Source of the DNA: Stanieria sp. NIES-3757
Lineage (GTDB): Bacteria > Cyanobacteriota > Cyanobacteriia > Cyanobacteriales > Xenococcaceae
Assembly (NCBI GenBank): GCA_002355455.1
Contig: AP017375.1
Coordinates: forward strand, 186,001-250,000
Direction of reading: 5' to 3'
Length of the DNA stretch: 64,000 bases
Positions 28,145 to 37,185 of the stretch are shown piece after piece. The notes beneath the pieces are model-generated. The model was not told the DNA's origin and did no database searches. It saw nothing but the letters and a program-made list of their open reading frames with translations. A program made the position numbers and the translations under genes. How positions within the stretch are numbered: the stretch's first letter is position 1; the number at the start of each line of letters is the position of its first letter.

Positions 28145-28308
28145 CGAGCGCTATCTCTCAGTTAATACTTGTCTCTTAATCTAGAATTGTTTTTGAAAGA
28201 TAAATATGATTCTAGATTGAGCAATAAATGAATAGTTTATCAAGCAAATTTGAAATAACACAAGAATTGTTTAACTAATGATACATAACAAAAAATAAAG
28301 GACAAACA

Positions 28309-29862
28309 ATGCTTAGTTTTTTACTCGGGTTGCCTGTAGTTGGGGCTATTATTATTGGTTTTTTACCAGGAAAAATTGAATCGGCTCGTCTGCGACAGAT
28401 TACCACAGTTTTTGCGGTAATTATTTTTGCTTGGACAATTTGGTTATTAACTCAATTTGATTTAAGTAATACTGAATGGCAATTTTCAGAATATTTACCT
28501 TGGGCTGAACCAATTGGTTTAAGCTATAGTTTGGCAGTTGATGGTCTATCTTTACCTCTGCTTGCTTTAAATGCTTTACTTACTATTATTGCCATTTATA
28601 GTATTGGAGAAAATGTCGAACGTCCTCGTCTTTATTATTCTCTAATTCTGTTAATTAATGCAGGGATAACTGGAGCTTTAGCTGCTCAAAATTTATTACT
28701 ATTCGTAATATTCTATGAACTAGAATTAATCCCTTTTTATTTGATGATTGCCATCTGGGGCGGAGAAAAAAGAGGTTATGCTTCAATTAAATTTCTTCTT
28801 TATACAGCCGTATCTGGATTGTTAGTTTTAGCTGCATTTTTAGGAATTGGTTTTCTCAACGGCGCGACTAGTTTTGATTACGATACTATTACTACCCAAG
28901 GATTATCTTTAAACACTCAACTCTTTTTACTCACTGTATTATTAGTTGGATTTGGAATTAAAATTCCTTTAGTACCTCTGCATACTTGGTTACCTGATGC
29001 TTATACTGAAGCTTCTTCTGCTGTTACAATTCTTCTGGGCGGAATTCTAGCTAAACTTGGAACTTATGGCTTGATTCGCTTTGGGTTACAACTATTTCCC
29101 GAAGCTTGGTCAATTGTTGCCCCTGGACTCGCAATTATCGGTACAATCAGCGTACTTTATGGGGCTTTAAGTGCGATCGCACAAAAAGATATCAAACGCA
29201 TGGTGGCTTATAGTTCTATCGGTCACATGGGTTATATTTTAGTGGCTGCTGCTGCTGGTACGGAATTAAGTATTTTGGGTGCAGTAGCACAAATGATTGC
29301 TCATGGTTTGATTTTGGCTTTACTCTTCCATTTAGTGGGTATTGTGGAAAGAAAGGTGGGAACTCGCGATTTAGATGTTCTCAATGGTTTAATGAACCCC
29401 GTTCGCGGTTTACCTCTTACCAGTGCCTTATTGATTATGGCAGGTATGGCTAGTGCTGGTATTCCTGGTTTAGTGGGATTTGTAGCTGAATTTATTATTT
29501 TTCAGGGCAGTTTTAGCACTTTTCCCATCCCTACTTTACTTTGCATTATCGCTTCTGGTCTTACAGCCGTTTACTTTGTCATCCTGCTTAATCGCACTTG
29601 TTTCGGCAAATTAGACAATAAATTGGCGTATTATCCCACTGTATTGCGTTCAGAAAGTGTTCCTGCTTTTGTACTAACCATTATCATTCTTTTCTTAGGA
29701 ATTCAACCAAATTGGTTATTACGCTGGATCGAACCAACCACAGATCAATTAGCAGTTACTGATTCTCAGTTACCAGTTATTAGTTATCAATTGCCAATTA
29801 ATAGTCCACAGTCAACAGTTATCAATTATCAGTCACCAATATCTACCGATAAGCTGCCCTAG
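28309..29862 (+). CDS. ndhD: NDH-1 subunit NdhD of the CO2-uptake type (NdhD3/NdhD4)
   Basis: A 517-residue polytopic subunit. LLFVIFYELELIPFYLMIAI contains the key glutamate helix, IKIPLVPLHTWLPDAYTEAS the broken-helix region, IAQKDIKRMVAYSSIGHMGY the conserved Lys helix. The membrane domain ends near residue 475 (IQPNWLLRWIE). The last 40 residues are not NdhD-like: Gln/Pro/Ser/Thr/Ile-rich SQLPVISYQLPINSPQ and NYQSPISTDKLP, encoded by a degenerate tandem repeat. The subunit pumps protons in the same complex as the NdhF at 25514. A 164-bp gap separates it from the carbonic anhydrase gene, so a second promoter is possible. Confidence 0.92.
   Translation: MLSFLLGLPVVGAIIIGFLPGKIESARLRQITTVFAVIIFAWTIWLLTQFDLSNTEWQFSEYLPWAEPIGLSYSLAVDGLSLPLLALNALLTIIAIYSIGENVERPRLYYSLILLINAGITGALAAQNLLLFVIFYELELIPFYLMIAIWGGEKRGYASIKFLLYTAVSGLLVLAAFLGIGFLNGATSFDYDTITTQGLSLNTQLFLLTVLLVGFGIKIPLVPLHTWLPDAYTEASSAVTILLGGILAKLGTYGLIRFGLQLFPEAWSIVAPGLAIIGTISVLYGALSAIAQKDIKRMVAYSSIGHMGYILVAAAAGTELSILGAVAQMIAHGLILALLFHLVGIVERKVGTRDLDVLNGLMNPVRGLPLTSALLIMAGMASAGIPGLVGFVAEFIIFQGSFSTFPIPTLLCIIASGLTAVYFVILLNRTCFGKLDNKLAYYPTVLRSESVPAFVLTIIILFLGIQPNWLLRWIEPTTDQLAVTDSQLPVISYQLPINSPQSTVINYQSPISTDKLP
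29741..29845 (+). repeat. Degenerate CAGTTATCA-type repeat within the ndhD 3' end
   Basis: Imperfect reiteration of a CAGTTAYCAGTTAT-like unit (for example CAGTTACCAGTTATTAGTTA and CAGTTATCAATTATCAG), a low-complexity repeat style seen in many cyanobacterial intergenic regions. Here it is in frame and supplies the C-terminal tail of NdhD. Confidence 0.65.
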
Positions 29863-29959
29863 CAGAGTCGGAGGCTACGTTTCAATATAGATAGAACAAA
29901 TAGCCCGCAAGACTGGAATTCAAGAAGATCAAACATTAATAATTAGCAATTAATCAATC

Positions 29960-31261
29960 ATGGTACAAACACCTCTCAAATCTACAGCTAAACTTCCACC
30001 TTCTACTCATCAATTTGCTGATGTTATTCATCGCCTCGAAGCAGGTGGATCTATGTTACCCGATACACCAGAAAACCTAATGCAGATTATCGGCATTTAT
30101 AAAGCTTATGCAGTGCCGATGGATTTTTACTGGCGCGATTTATTATATATTGCCGAGCGAGTATTTTTAGAACCACTCCCCTTCTTTAAATATTTTCTTC
30201 CCAAAGAATATTTAGACTTGCATAATCATTATGCTGGTGATGATGCCGACTTGAGAATTTGGCGTGGAGAAGCAACCGCCCATCCAGAGTTACTAGAATT
30301 TATGGAGAAGGGTAAAACCTTCAAAATGCCCAAACTTCTTCATCATCTTTGGCACGATCGCATTAATATGGAATTTGCTGAAGCTTGTATGCGAGCGATG
30401 CTTTGGCATGGTAGAGATATGGGTTGGGGTAAGTTTGATGCTTATCTCGATACTGAAGAGTATAAAGCCAATGCAGACAGGGCAATTAAAGCTTACTTTA
30501 AAAAGAATCCTGCTATGTTGGGGTTATATAAACTCTTCCCCGATATGTTCCTCGAACAAGTTAGACAGCTATCTTATTATTCCAACCTTGGTTTATTCTG
30601 GGAAGTCATGGCACCAGTCTTCTTTGAAATGTCGGATATTTACGACGAAGGTGGTTTTAAAGGTGTCCCCGATGCTATGGATTTTCTAGTGAATGGGATT
30701 TTTGCGATCGCAGGTAGACCAATTTATCATCATGTTTATATTAGGGGAGAATGCTACGAAATTATTCCCAAATCAAAAGGTTTTACTTGGCTATACGAAG
30801 CTGCTTTACCCTATGTAGAAGCTGTCTTTTATCGCACTGCACCTTTCCGTGGTACAAAATCTTATAACGCCCAAGCTAAACAAGTTCCCGACGATCAAAA
30901 AGATTTTCACTACGGCATTTTATACGCGGATGTCTTTCCTGTGGGTACGGCTGGCATTCCCCCCACATTATTAATGGATGATATGTATCATTTTCTGCCC
31001 GATTATTTGCAGAAATACTATCAAGAACATTGTCGAGGTGAAGAAGATATTTTGATTCAATTAGGAATTACTTTCCAGCGATCGATGTATAACGTAACTT
31101 CGGCAGTAATTCAAGCTTTGCGTCAAGCTTTGTTGTATCCTTTAGACGATCCTAATCCCAAACATTTAATGAAAAACCGTCAATTTTTTGAAGCTCAAAT
31201 GGATCGTTTCTTGCGTCCCGAAGCTCGTTTAAAAGATATTCAATCTCAAGATTATCGCTAA
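29960..31261 (+). CDS. CO2-hydration protein CupA/CupB (ChpY/ChpX)
   Basis: A 433-residue soluble subunit of the CO2-uptake NDH-1 complex. The family sequence is clear: HQFADVIHRLEAGGSMLPDT, then NLMQIIGIYKAYAVPMDFYW, a HNHYAGDDADLRIWRGEATA block and the MPKLLHHLWHDRINMEFAEA segment rich in His. Cup proteins are proposed to carry the zinc site that hydrates CO2 at the cytoplasmic face of the membrane arm. I cannot decide between CupA (inducible) and CupB (constitutive) from sequence alone. It follows ndhD by 97 bp. The next downstream ORF is a 30-codon membrane microprotein at 31372. Confidence 0.93.
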   Translation: MVQTPLKSTAKLPPSTHQFADVIHRLEAGGSMLPDTPENLMQIIGIYKAYAVPMDFYWRDLLYIAERVFLEPLPFFKYFLPKEYLDLHNHYAGDDADLRIWRGEATAHPELLEFMEKGKTFKMPKLLHHLWHDRINMEFAEACMRAMLWHGRDMGWGKFDAYLDTEEYKANADRAIKAYFKKNPAMLGLYKLFPDMFLEQVRQLSYYSNLGLFWEVMAPVFFEMSDIYDEGGFKGVPDAMDFLVNGIFAIAGRPIYHHVYIRGECYEIIPKSKGFTWLYEAALPYVEAVFYRTAPFRGTKSYNAQAKQVPDDQKDFHYGILYADVFPVGTAGIPPTLLMDDMYHFLPDYLQKYYQEHCRGEEDILIQLGITFQRSMYNVTSAVIQALRQALLYPLDDPNPKHLMKNRQFFEAQMDRFLRPEARLKDIQSQDYR

Positions 31262-31371
31262 TATTTTTTTTCGGAAAGTAAGAAGTAATGTTGAAATCTT
31301 TTAGCTCTTAGCTATTAGCTTTTTGCTGATTTATAATTAACAAATTGTTGCTACTTAGCTCTGGGCAGATG

Positions 31372-31464
31372 ATGAACTATCGCAAAGAATCTTTAGAAAT
31401 TAATGTTATTTCTGTGATCGCCTTTGGTTTATCTTTGATTATTTCTGCATTTACTTGGTTGTAA
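31372..31464 (+). CDS. Predicted 30-residue single-pass membrane microprotein
   Basis: ATG at 31372 (an overlapping ATG at 31369 is in the same frame) to TAA at 31462-31464. The peptide starts MNYRKESLEI with charges, then one hydrophobic helix NVISVIAFGLSLIISAFTWL to the C-terminus. It begins 110 bp after the cupA/B stop on the same strand. The charged-N-terminus plus one-helix plan is that of small accessory subunits of photosynthetic and NDH complexes such as NdhP and NdhQ, but I do not recognise it as any of these. The ribosome binding site is weak. It is too short for usual gene finders. Confidence 0.45.
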   Translation: MNYRKESLEINVISVIAFGLSLIISAFTWL

Positions 31465-31665
31465 AAAAAAAAAGAAAATAATTTAATTAAAATAAAATCA
31501 AGCAAAAATTAACTATATTTTAGTTATTGGGGATTTTAAATAAAAAAAAAATTGGTTCAAAATAACAATAGATAAGTAATTATTCTAATGACATTTACCT
31601 TATTCTTAGTTATTTTAAAAAATGACTTGAAAAATTAAAAATCAGACGAAAACTTATTCTAAATC

Positions 31666-32649
31666 ATGCCTCTTTACACATTTGATAATGAACAATTAAC
31701 AAAAATATATAGTACAAATTTTAAAGAGGAAAAAATTTATGAACGTGAAGTTCAGAAAGTATTAAGAGATAGGATAGATATCATTTCTCCAGATACTCTA
31801 ATTATTTCTGAAGAGTTTGGCGAATGGAATGAAGGAGCTAGGAGAATAGATTTACTAGGCTTAGATCGGCAAGCAAATTTGGTTGTTATTGAACTAATAA
31901 GAGATGAGATTGGCTCACATATGGAATTGCAAGCACTTCGATATGCTGCAATGGTTTCTACGTTAACATTCAAGAAAGCTGTTGATATTTATCAAAAATA
32001 TCTTGATAAAAGAAATATTGAAAAAAATGCAGAAGAGGAGATCAGAGAATTTTTAGGTTGGGGTGAACATATAGAAGATCAATTTCCCACAGATATCAGA
32101 ATTGTTCTTGCCTCAGCCAATTTTTCAAAAGAATTAACTACAACTGTACTATGGCTTAATGAACGCAATCTAGATATTCGATGTGTAAGGCTACAACCTT
32201 ATAAACTCAAAGAGCAAGTTATTCTAGATATCGATCAAATAATACCTTTACCAGAAGCGGAAGACTATCAAGTAAAAATACGGGAGCAGTCAGAAGAGAG
32301 AAGAGCAGCAGCTAAAGCAAGTAAAGATAAAACGCGATACAGGTTCATGGAAAATTTGTATAACAAACGTCGATTAGTTCTTGCAGTAATTACTCACTAT
32401 ATCAAGGAAAATTCAAATATTACTTTTGAGAATCTGAAACAAATATTTCCTGATGAATTACAGGGACCCCTTGGTGTTGTGGCTTTATTGAAAGATGTTC
32501 AAAATAAAACTGAACGCTATTTCCTAGATAATATTTTAGTGACTTCTGATGAAAAGAAATTTGTTGTTTGTCATCAATGGGGTATTGGAAATATTGGCAA
32601 CTTTATTAATAAAGCAAGAGAATTAGATTATGAGATTGATTCACAGTAA
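31666..32649 (+). CDS. PD-(D/E)XK nuclease-like protein, catalytic Lys replaced
   Basis: A 327-residue soluble protein. Residues 20-85 look like an endonuclease fold of the DUF91/NucS type: IYEREVQKVLRD, EEFGEWNEGARRIDLLGLD, then LVVIELIRDEIGSHMELQA. In that family the motif is D-x(n)-E-x-K; here Asp62 and Glu76 are kept, while Ile78 stands where Lys is expected. AIRYAAMVST-like LRYAAMVSTLTFKKAVDIY follows. A charged helix near residues 205-225 links to a C-terminal domain of unknown fold (FENLKQIFPDELQGPLGVVA). It stands alone between the Cup locus and the fasciclin gene. Nuclease activity is doubtful; DNA binding or a regulatory role is possible. Confidence 0.65.
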   Translation: MPLYTFDNEQLTKIYSTNFKEEKIYEREVQKVLRDRIDIISPDTLIISEEFGEWNEGARRIDLLGLDRQANLVVIELIRDEIGSHMELQALRYAAMVSTLTFKKAVDIYQKYLDKRNIEKNAEEEIREFLGWGEHIEDQFPTDIRIVLASANFSKELTTTVLWLNERNLDIRCVRLQPYKLKEQVILDIDQIIPLPEAEDYQVKIREQSEERRAAAKASKDKTRYRFMENLYNKRRLVLAVITHYIKENSNITFENLKQIFPDELQGPLGVVALLKDVQNKTERYFLDNILVTSDEKKFVVCHQWGIGNIGNFINKARELDYEIDSQ

Positions 32650-32716
32650 GTATTCATTGTAAAGCTATCGTATTTATAAATAATTTTAGGATGAGTTATC
32701 CCCATCCCATCAAGAA

Positions 32717-33118
32717 TTATCCCATCAAAATAACATTATCAATAACGTGAATTACTCCGTTATCTGCTTCAATATCTGCTGCAATTACCGTAGCATTCTT
32801 TACTTCAAAAGCATCAGAACAATCAATTGAAATTGGTGAACCTTCTAAAGAAGTGACAGAATTAACTTTTTCTAAATCTGCTTTCATTAATTTTCCAGGC
32901 ACAACATGATAAGTTAAAATTCGAGCTAACTGAGGAGTATTTTGCACCAAAGTTTGAATTGTTCCTGGAGGTAGTTTAGCAAAAGCATCATCAGTAGGCG
33001 CAAAGACAGTAAAGGGTCCAGGACTTTTTAAAGCTTCAACTAAATTAGCTTCTTTGACCGCAGTTACTAAAGTGCTAAATCCTTCTGTATTAACAGCAAT
33101 ATCAACAATATCAGGCAT
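32717..33118 (-). CDS. Single fasciclin (FAS1) domain protein, CupS family candidate
   Basis: A 133-residue protein made of one FAS1 domain and no signal peptide: [20 protein letters not shown], then [20 protein letters not shown] (the H1 motif), [12 protein letters not shown] and the ending [16 protein letters not shown] (the H2 motif). In cyanobacteria CupS of the inducible CO2-uptake complex is a small protein of this same family, coded after cupA. Here the gene lies 1.5 kb past cupA/B on the opposite strand, so a CupS role is suggested by family and neighbourhood only. Other cyanobacterial FAS1 proteins of the same length exist. Confidence 0.88.
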   Translation of the reverse strand: MPDIVDIAVNTEGFSTLVTAVKEANLVEALKSPGPFTVFAPTDDAFAKLPPGTIQTLVQNTPQLARILTYHVVPGKLMKADLEKVNSVTSLEGSPISIDCSDAFEVKNATVIAADIEADNGVIHVIDNVILMG

Positions 33119-33412
33119 ATTTCTAGACTTTATTTTTGTTGTTTATTAGTAATTAGGACTGTTAAATTTACCTTCTATGTGTAGTAAAAATTTATTTTCA
33201 ACACATCACATAAATATAGTAATTTTTAATTATTTTATTGTTTGACTAAATTTATGTTATTGATAATATTTATAAGTCCCGTGACTATACAATATAAACT
33301 ATCTGTTGACTTAAATAATATTAAAAAATAAATTTTATTGATAAAATATTCTAATCAAATCAATTTACAAGTGTTGGCTTTTAATTTTTTAATTTTGTCT
33401 TTTGCCTTTTAA

Positions 33413-34741
33413 CTACTCATTCATATTTTTATAAGTAGCCACAGAAGAAGGTGAAATACGATTCAGATAACGGAAAATCCAATATTTTAAGACGGTATCC
33501 AAAATAACAGGAAAAGTAGCAATAAATAAGAAATTAAAATCTCGATTTTCTGGCAAACCTAGATGATGAGAAATTCCTTCTAAAATAACTTCCCACCCGT
33601 GAGGAGAGTGGTAACCAACAAACATATCTGTCAACAAAATAATCAAAAAAGCTTTGGCAGAATCGCTTAACCCATAGACAATTTCATCTAGAAAAGATTT
33701 AACTATAACAATTTCTTTTTTACAAACAAAAATAATACCAGCAAAAGCAATTAGAGAAAAAATATCAGAAAAGACATTACTAACCGCATTTACACCATGA
33801 TGGCGATATTCTTCGGCAATTTCGCCAGCTTTCTCCTGTAATCGAACTTCTACTTCTTCCTCAGAAATACGAGGAGCTAAACCGAGTAAATTTTGAAAAT
33901 GGAGATTTTCTTCAAAGTGACGTAACTCCACAAAAGCTTCTTCTTCTAAATCCTTATTAATAAAAACTATTTCTTCTCGCTCGGCAAAATATTTTTCTAC
34001 AATAGGAGTTACCACAAAAGTTTTGGCAATTTGGTGAGTCATTAACGGAACAATAATCAAAATTAGCAAAAATCTAATAGAAATAGCTGTTTTATTCCGA
34101 GAGCGACGAAATTTCTTTAAAACTTCTTCTTCGGTAGTTTCTGATTGAGGGTCTATTTCCTGTTTAATTCGATTAATTGTTCTCATAAAAGAGCGTGGTA
34201 AAACCCCTGTTTTGTCAGAAATAGTTTCTAAGTTAGGGTCTTTACTTTTATGATTGGTTGAATTTTTATTATTTTTGGGTAAAGTAATTTGATTTTTAGC
34301 AACAGAAGAATCAATTGTTATTTTTGAATCTGAATTAATAGCTATAATTTCTGGATTTTGATAACGATTAACAACTCGATCAATAAAATTAAGCTTTTCG
34401 ACAATCGTTAAATTAGGTTTGGGTGGCAATCCATTACTATAAGTAATTGCTACTTGATTATTATTAGGTTGAGTATCGGAAAAAATCAAAAAAGAGCGAC
34501 TAATCTTAAATTCTGTTAATCTAAACTTAATTGTCTTAAGATAATTATCAACATCAGCACGAAAAACTTTGTAAACACTATCAGAATAACCCATAGTTTG
34601 AGCTAAGACTGGCTGACCGTTAAAATGATCATCTTCGATCGCTTTAATTTTTACAGCAGCACGATAAGCTTGATCTAAAGCTCTTTCTGGAGTAGCAGAC
34701 AACCAGTTCCTTCCGCTACTAACAATGTTTTGTAATTTCAT
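33413..34741 (-). CDS. pcxA: Proton extrusion protein PcxA (CemA/CotA family)
   Basis: A 442-residue inner-membrane protein. The N-terminal half is soluble (MKLQNIVSSGRNWLSATPER), with a long polar linker. The CemA core is C-terminal: IRFLLILIIVPLMTHQIAKT, the acidic YFAEREEIVFINKDLEEEAF, ISLIAFAGIIFVCKK, then HGWEVILEGISHHLGLPENR and the ending FPVILDTVLKYWIFRYLNRI. PcxA takes part in light-induced Na+-dependent proton extrusion and indirectly supports CO2 uptake. The ATG at 34741 is preferred to the upstream TTG at 34750. It is divergent from the gene at 34926. Confidence 0.93.
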   Translation of the reverse strand: MKLQNIVSSGRNWLSATPERALDQAYRAAVKIKAIEDDHFNGQPVLAQTMGYSDSVYKVFRADVDNYLKTIKFRLTEFKISRSFLIFSDTQPNNNQVAITYSNGLPPKPNLTIVEKLNFIDRVVNRYQNPEIIAINSDSKITIDSSVAKNQITLPKNNKNSTNHKSKDPNLETISDKTGVLPRSFMRTINRIKQEIDPQSETTEEEVLKKFRRSRNKTAISIRFLLILIIVPLMTHQIAKTFVVTPIVEKYFAEREEIVFINKDLEEEAFVELRHFEENLHFQNLLGLAPRISEEEVEVRLQEKAGEIAEEYRHHGVNAVSNVFSDIFSLIAFAGIIFVCKKEIVIVKSFLDEIVYGLSDSAKAFLIILLTDMFVGYHSPHGWEVILEGISHHLGLPENRDFNFLFIATFPVILDTVLKYWIFRYLNRISPSSVATYKNMNE

Positions 34742-34925
34742 GTGCGTCAATTAATTTTTACCTAATAAAGAACTATCAGACTTTTTTAGACGAACTTATC
34801 TACAACATCATTATTATGATACTTATATGTAGTGTAGATAGTATGTTAGCAAAATACTTTTCTATCAAGCTGTATTAAGAATACCTATCTAAATTTAAGA
34901 GCGTATTGATTGAGGAATCGCCATT

Positions 34926-37112
34926 TTGAAAAATCAAAATGATATTGATATTAAATCTGCTCTATGGTTCTCAGGAACAACCCGTCAGGGAAAAACTTCT
35001 AATTTGGTTCATGAGTTTCAGCAGTGGGTAAAAAAACAACCAAACCCTCGCAATCACAAAAAATCTTCTGTTGCTCAATCCGATTTTTCCCAAGATCGAC
35101 TAGCTTCTGTCATCCTAGTCTTTGCTGCCAATAACCATAATCGTCGAGAATTAGCCAATCGTTTAGCTGTTGCTATTGAAGGAACATACCCTATTAATTG
35201 TAAAACTCCTGTTGGTTTTATTACCGATGAGGTAATGTTATTTTGGCCTTTAATTTTTGAAAAATTGCAGCTTAAAGCTCAATTTCCTCTAAGATTACGA
35301 CCTGAAACTGAGCAAGAATTAGCTACTAAATTATGGCGCAATGAAGCCGACTGGGACATTTTAACCAAAGTAATTCCCGAATATTCTTTAGTTCGTCAAT
35401 CCCTCGATTTATTTCAGTTAGCTGCTACCAGCGGAACTCCAATTGAAGATCTTGCCATCATTTTAGAACAAGGTTTGACTGCTCAAGAACAAGAAGCAGC
35501 AGTCTGGCACAGAATGGCAGAATTATTAATAAAGTGGCGTAAATGGTCATTAAAAAGAGGCTTATTAAGCTACGGTTTGATTTATGAGTTATATTGGCGT
35601 TATTTATTGCTTCATCCTACCTATCAATACCATTTAACCCGTCGTTATCGAGGTATTTTTGCGGATGATGTCGATGATTATCCAGCGATCGCGAGAGATT
35701 TATTTGAGTTTCTCTTAGATAGTGGTGCGTTTGGTGTTTTTACTTATAATCCCAACGGTAAAATACGTCTGGGTTTAAATGCAGATCCTAATTATTTGGA
35801 AGGTTTAGCCAAGCGTTGTCAAGTCAAAGAACTATCAGACTCGTTTAATCTGAACGATAAATTAGCTCAACAAGCAATTGCTTTAGTTAATAACACTCCC
35901 ACCTTCATAACTCTACCAGAAACAATCGAATCGATTCAAACCATTTCCCGTGCCGAACTACTGCGTAAAACAACTGAGATTATTATTCAAGCAGTTAAAC
36001 AACAAATCATTCAACCAGCAGAAATTGTCATTATTGCTCCTGGTTTAGATGAAATTGCGCGCTATACTTTAATCGAAATTTTTACCGCTAGTGGAATTGC
36101 CATCAAACCTCTTAACGAACAACGTCCCCTCATTGCCTCTCCTCTAGTTAGAGCTTTACTGACATTACTTGCTTTAATTTATCCAGGTTTAGGTCGTTTA
36201 GTAGATTCAGACGCGATCGCAGAAATGTTAACTATTCTCAGTTCCTCATGGATCTCAGGCAAATTAGTTCCTGAAATAGATCCTGTCAGGGCTGGTTTAC
36301 TTGCAGATTACTGCTATCATATCGATCCAGACCAACCTTATTTATTACCTATAGAATCTTTTGCCCGTTGGGATCGTTTAGGACACAAAGCAACTAACGC
36401 TTATCTCAAAATTGCTACTTGGATTGAACAACAGAAATCTCAACAACAATCATCTTTTTTCAATCCTACAATTTTACTCGACCGAGCGATTAACTATTTT
36501 TTAGCACGTGGTAATCATCTTCCCTACGATAAATTAGTTAATCTTAAAGAATTAATGGAAACTGCTCAACATTTTTGGGAAGTAGATCGTCGACTCAGAC
36601 AAAATGAACCAAGTTTTCAAACTCAATCTGATACAATTGCTCAATTTATCTATTTATTGCGCCGAGGTACGATTACAGCTAACCCTCGCCCTATTCAAGA
36701 GCTTCAACAAGTCGATTGCATGAGCGTGCCTCGACTTCAACCTCAATCCAATGCTATTACTTTAGCTACTATTTTCCAATATCGTTCTTTACGCTCTGCC
36801 CATCGTTGGCAATTTTGGTTAGATGCAGCTTCTCCTCTTTGGGAACAAGGTGGTGCAGCTACTCTCTTTGCTGCTCATTTATTTCTGAAAGAATGGTCGG
36901 GAAAAATGTGGTTACCAGAAGATGAATATGAAATGAATCGACAACGGTTGGAGCGAATTTTACAAGATTTAATTGGTAGAGTTTCGGAAAAAATCTTTTT
37001 GTGTCACAGCGATTTAGGTGTTAATGGAACTGAACAAACTGGTGCTTTATTAGCCCTAGTCCATGCATCCAAACAAAATCTGAGTAATTTAGCTGAGTTG
37101 AAAATTTCTTAA
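34926..37112 (+). CDS. Helicase/recombinase-like P-loop protein (AddB-like)
   Basis: A 728-residue protein. Near the N-terminus is a Walker A-like loop, SGTTRQGKTSNLVHEF. Further segments resemble UvrD/AddB-type superfamily I proteins: VILVFAANNHNRRELANRLA, a FLLDSGAFGVFTYNPNG region, and PAEIVIIAPGLDEIARYTLI with LIASPLVRALLTLLAL. The last part has SLRSAHRWQFWLDAASPLWE. No intact set of helicase motifs is evident, so it may be a degenerate or inactivated helicase-nuclease subunit. The start is a TTG; no ATG is in frame for the first 99 codons. It is convergent with rpsU. Function unproven. Confidence 0.68.
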   Translation: MKNQNDIDIKSALWFSGTTRQGKTSNLVHEFQQWVKKQPNPRNHKKSSVAQSDFSQDRLASVILVFAANNHNRRELANRLAVAIEGTYPINCKTPVGFITDEVMLFWPLIFEKLQLKAQFPLRLRPETEQELATKLWRNEADWDILTKVIPEYSLVRQSLDLFQLAATSGTPIEDLAIILEQGLTAQEQEAAVWHRMAELLIKWRKWSLKRGLLSYGLIYELYWRYLLLHPTYQYHLTRRYRGIFADDVDDYPAIARDLFEFLLDSGAFGVFTYNPNGKIRLGLNADPNYLEGLAKRCQVKELSDSFNLNDKLAQQAIALVNNTPTFITLPETIESIQTISRAELLRKTTEIIIQAVKQQIIQPAEIVIIAPGLDEIARYTLIEIFTASGIAIKPLNEQRPLIASPLVRALLTLLALIYPGLGRLVDSDAIAEMLTILSSSWISGKLVPEIDPVRAGLLADYCYHIDPDQPYLLPIESFARWDRLGHKATNAYLKIATWIEQQKSQQQSSFFNPTILLDRAINYFLARGNHLPYDKLVNLKELMETAQHFWEVDRRLRQNEPSFQTQSDTIAQFIYLLRRGTITANPRPIQELQQVDCMSVPRLQPQSNAITLATIFQYRSLRSAHRWQFWLDAASPLWEQGGAATLFAAHLFLKEWSGKMWLPEDEYEMNRQRLERILQDLIGRVSEKIFLCHSDLGVNGTEQTGALLALVHASKQNLSNLAELKIS

Positions 37113-37140
37113 CTTTCAAATTTTGACTTAAAAGCCTAAT

Positions 37141-37161
37141 AAGATGGGCATTGCCCATCTT
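37141..37161. terminator. Palindromic hairpin between convergent genes
   Basis: AAGATGGGCA (37141-37150) and TGCCCATCTT (37152-37161) are perfect complements around one base. It lies between the stop codons of the helicase-like gene and rpsU and could serve both directions, although no strong T-run follows. Confidence 0.5.
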
Positions 37162-37185
37162 AAAACTTAATCAATGTAGTGTTAA

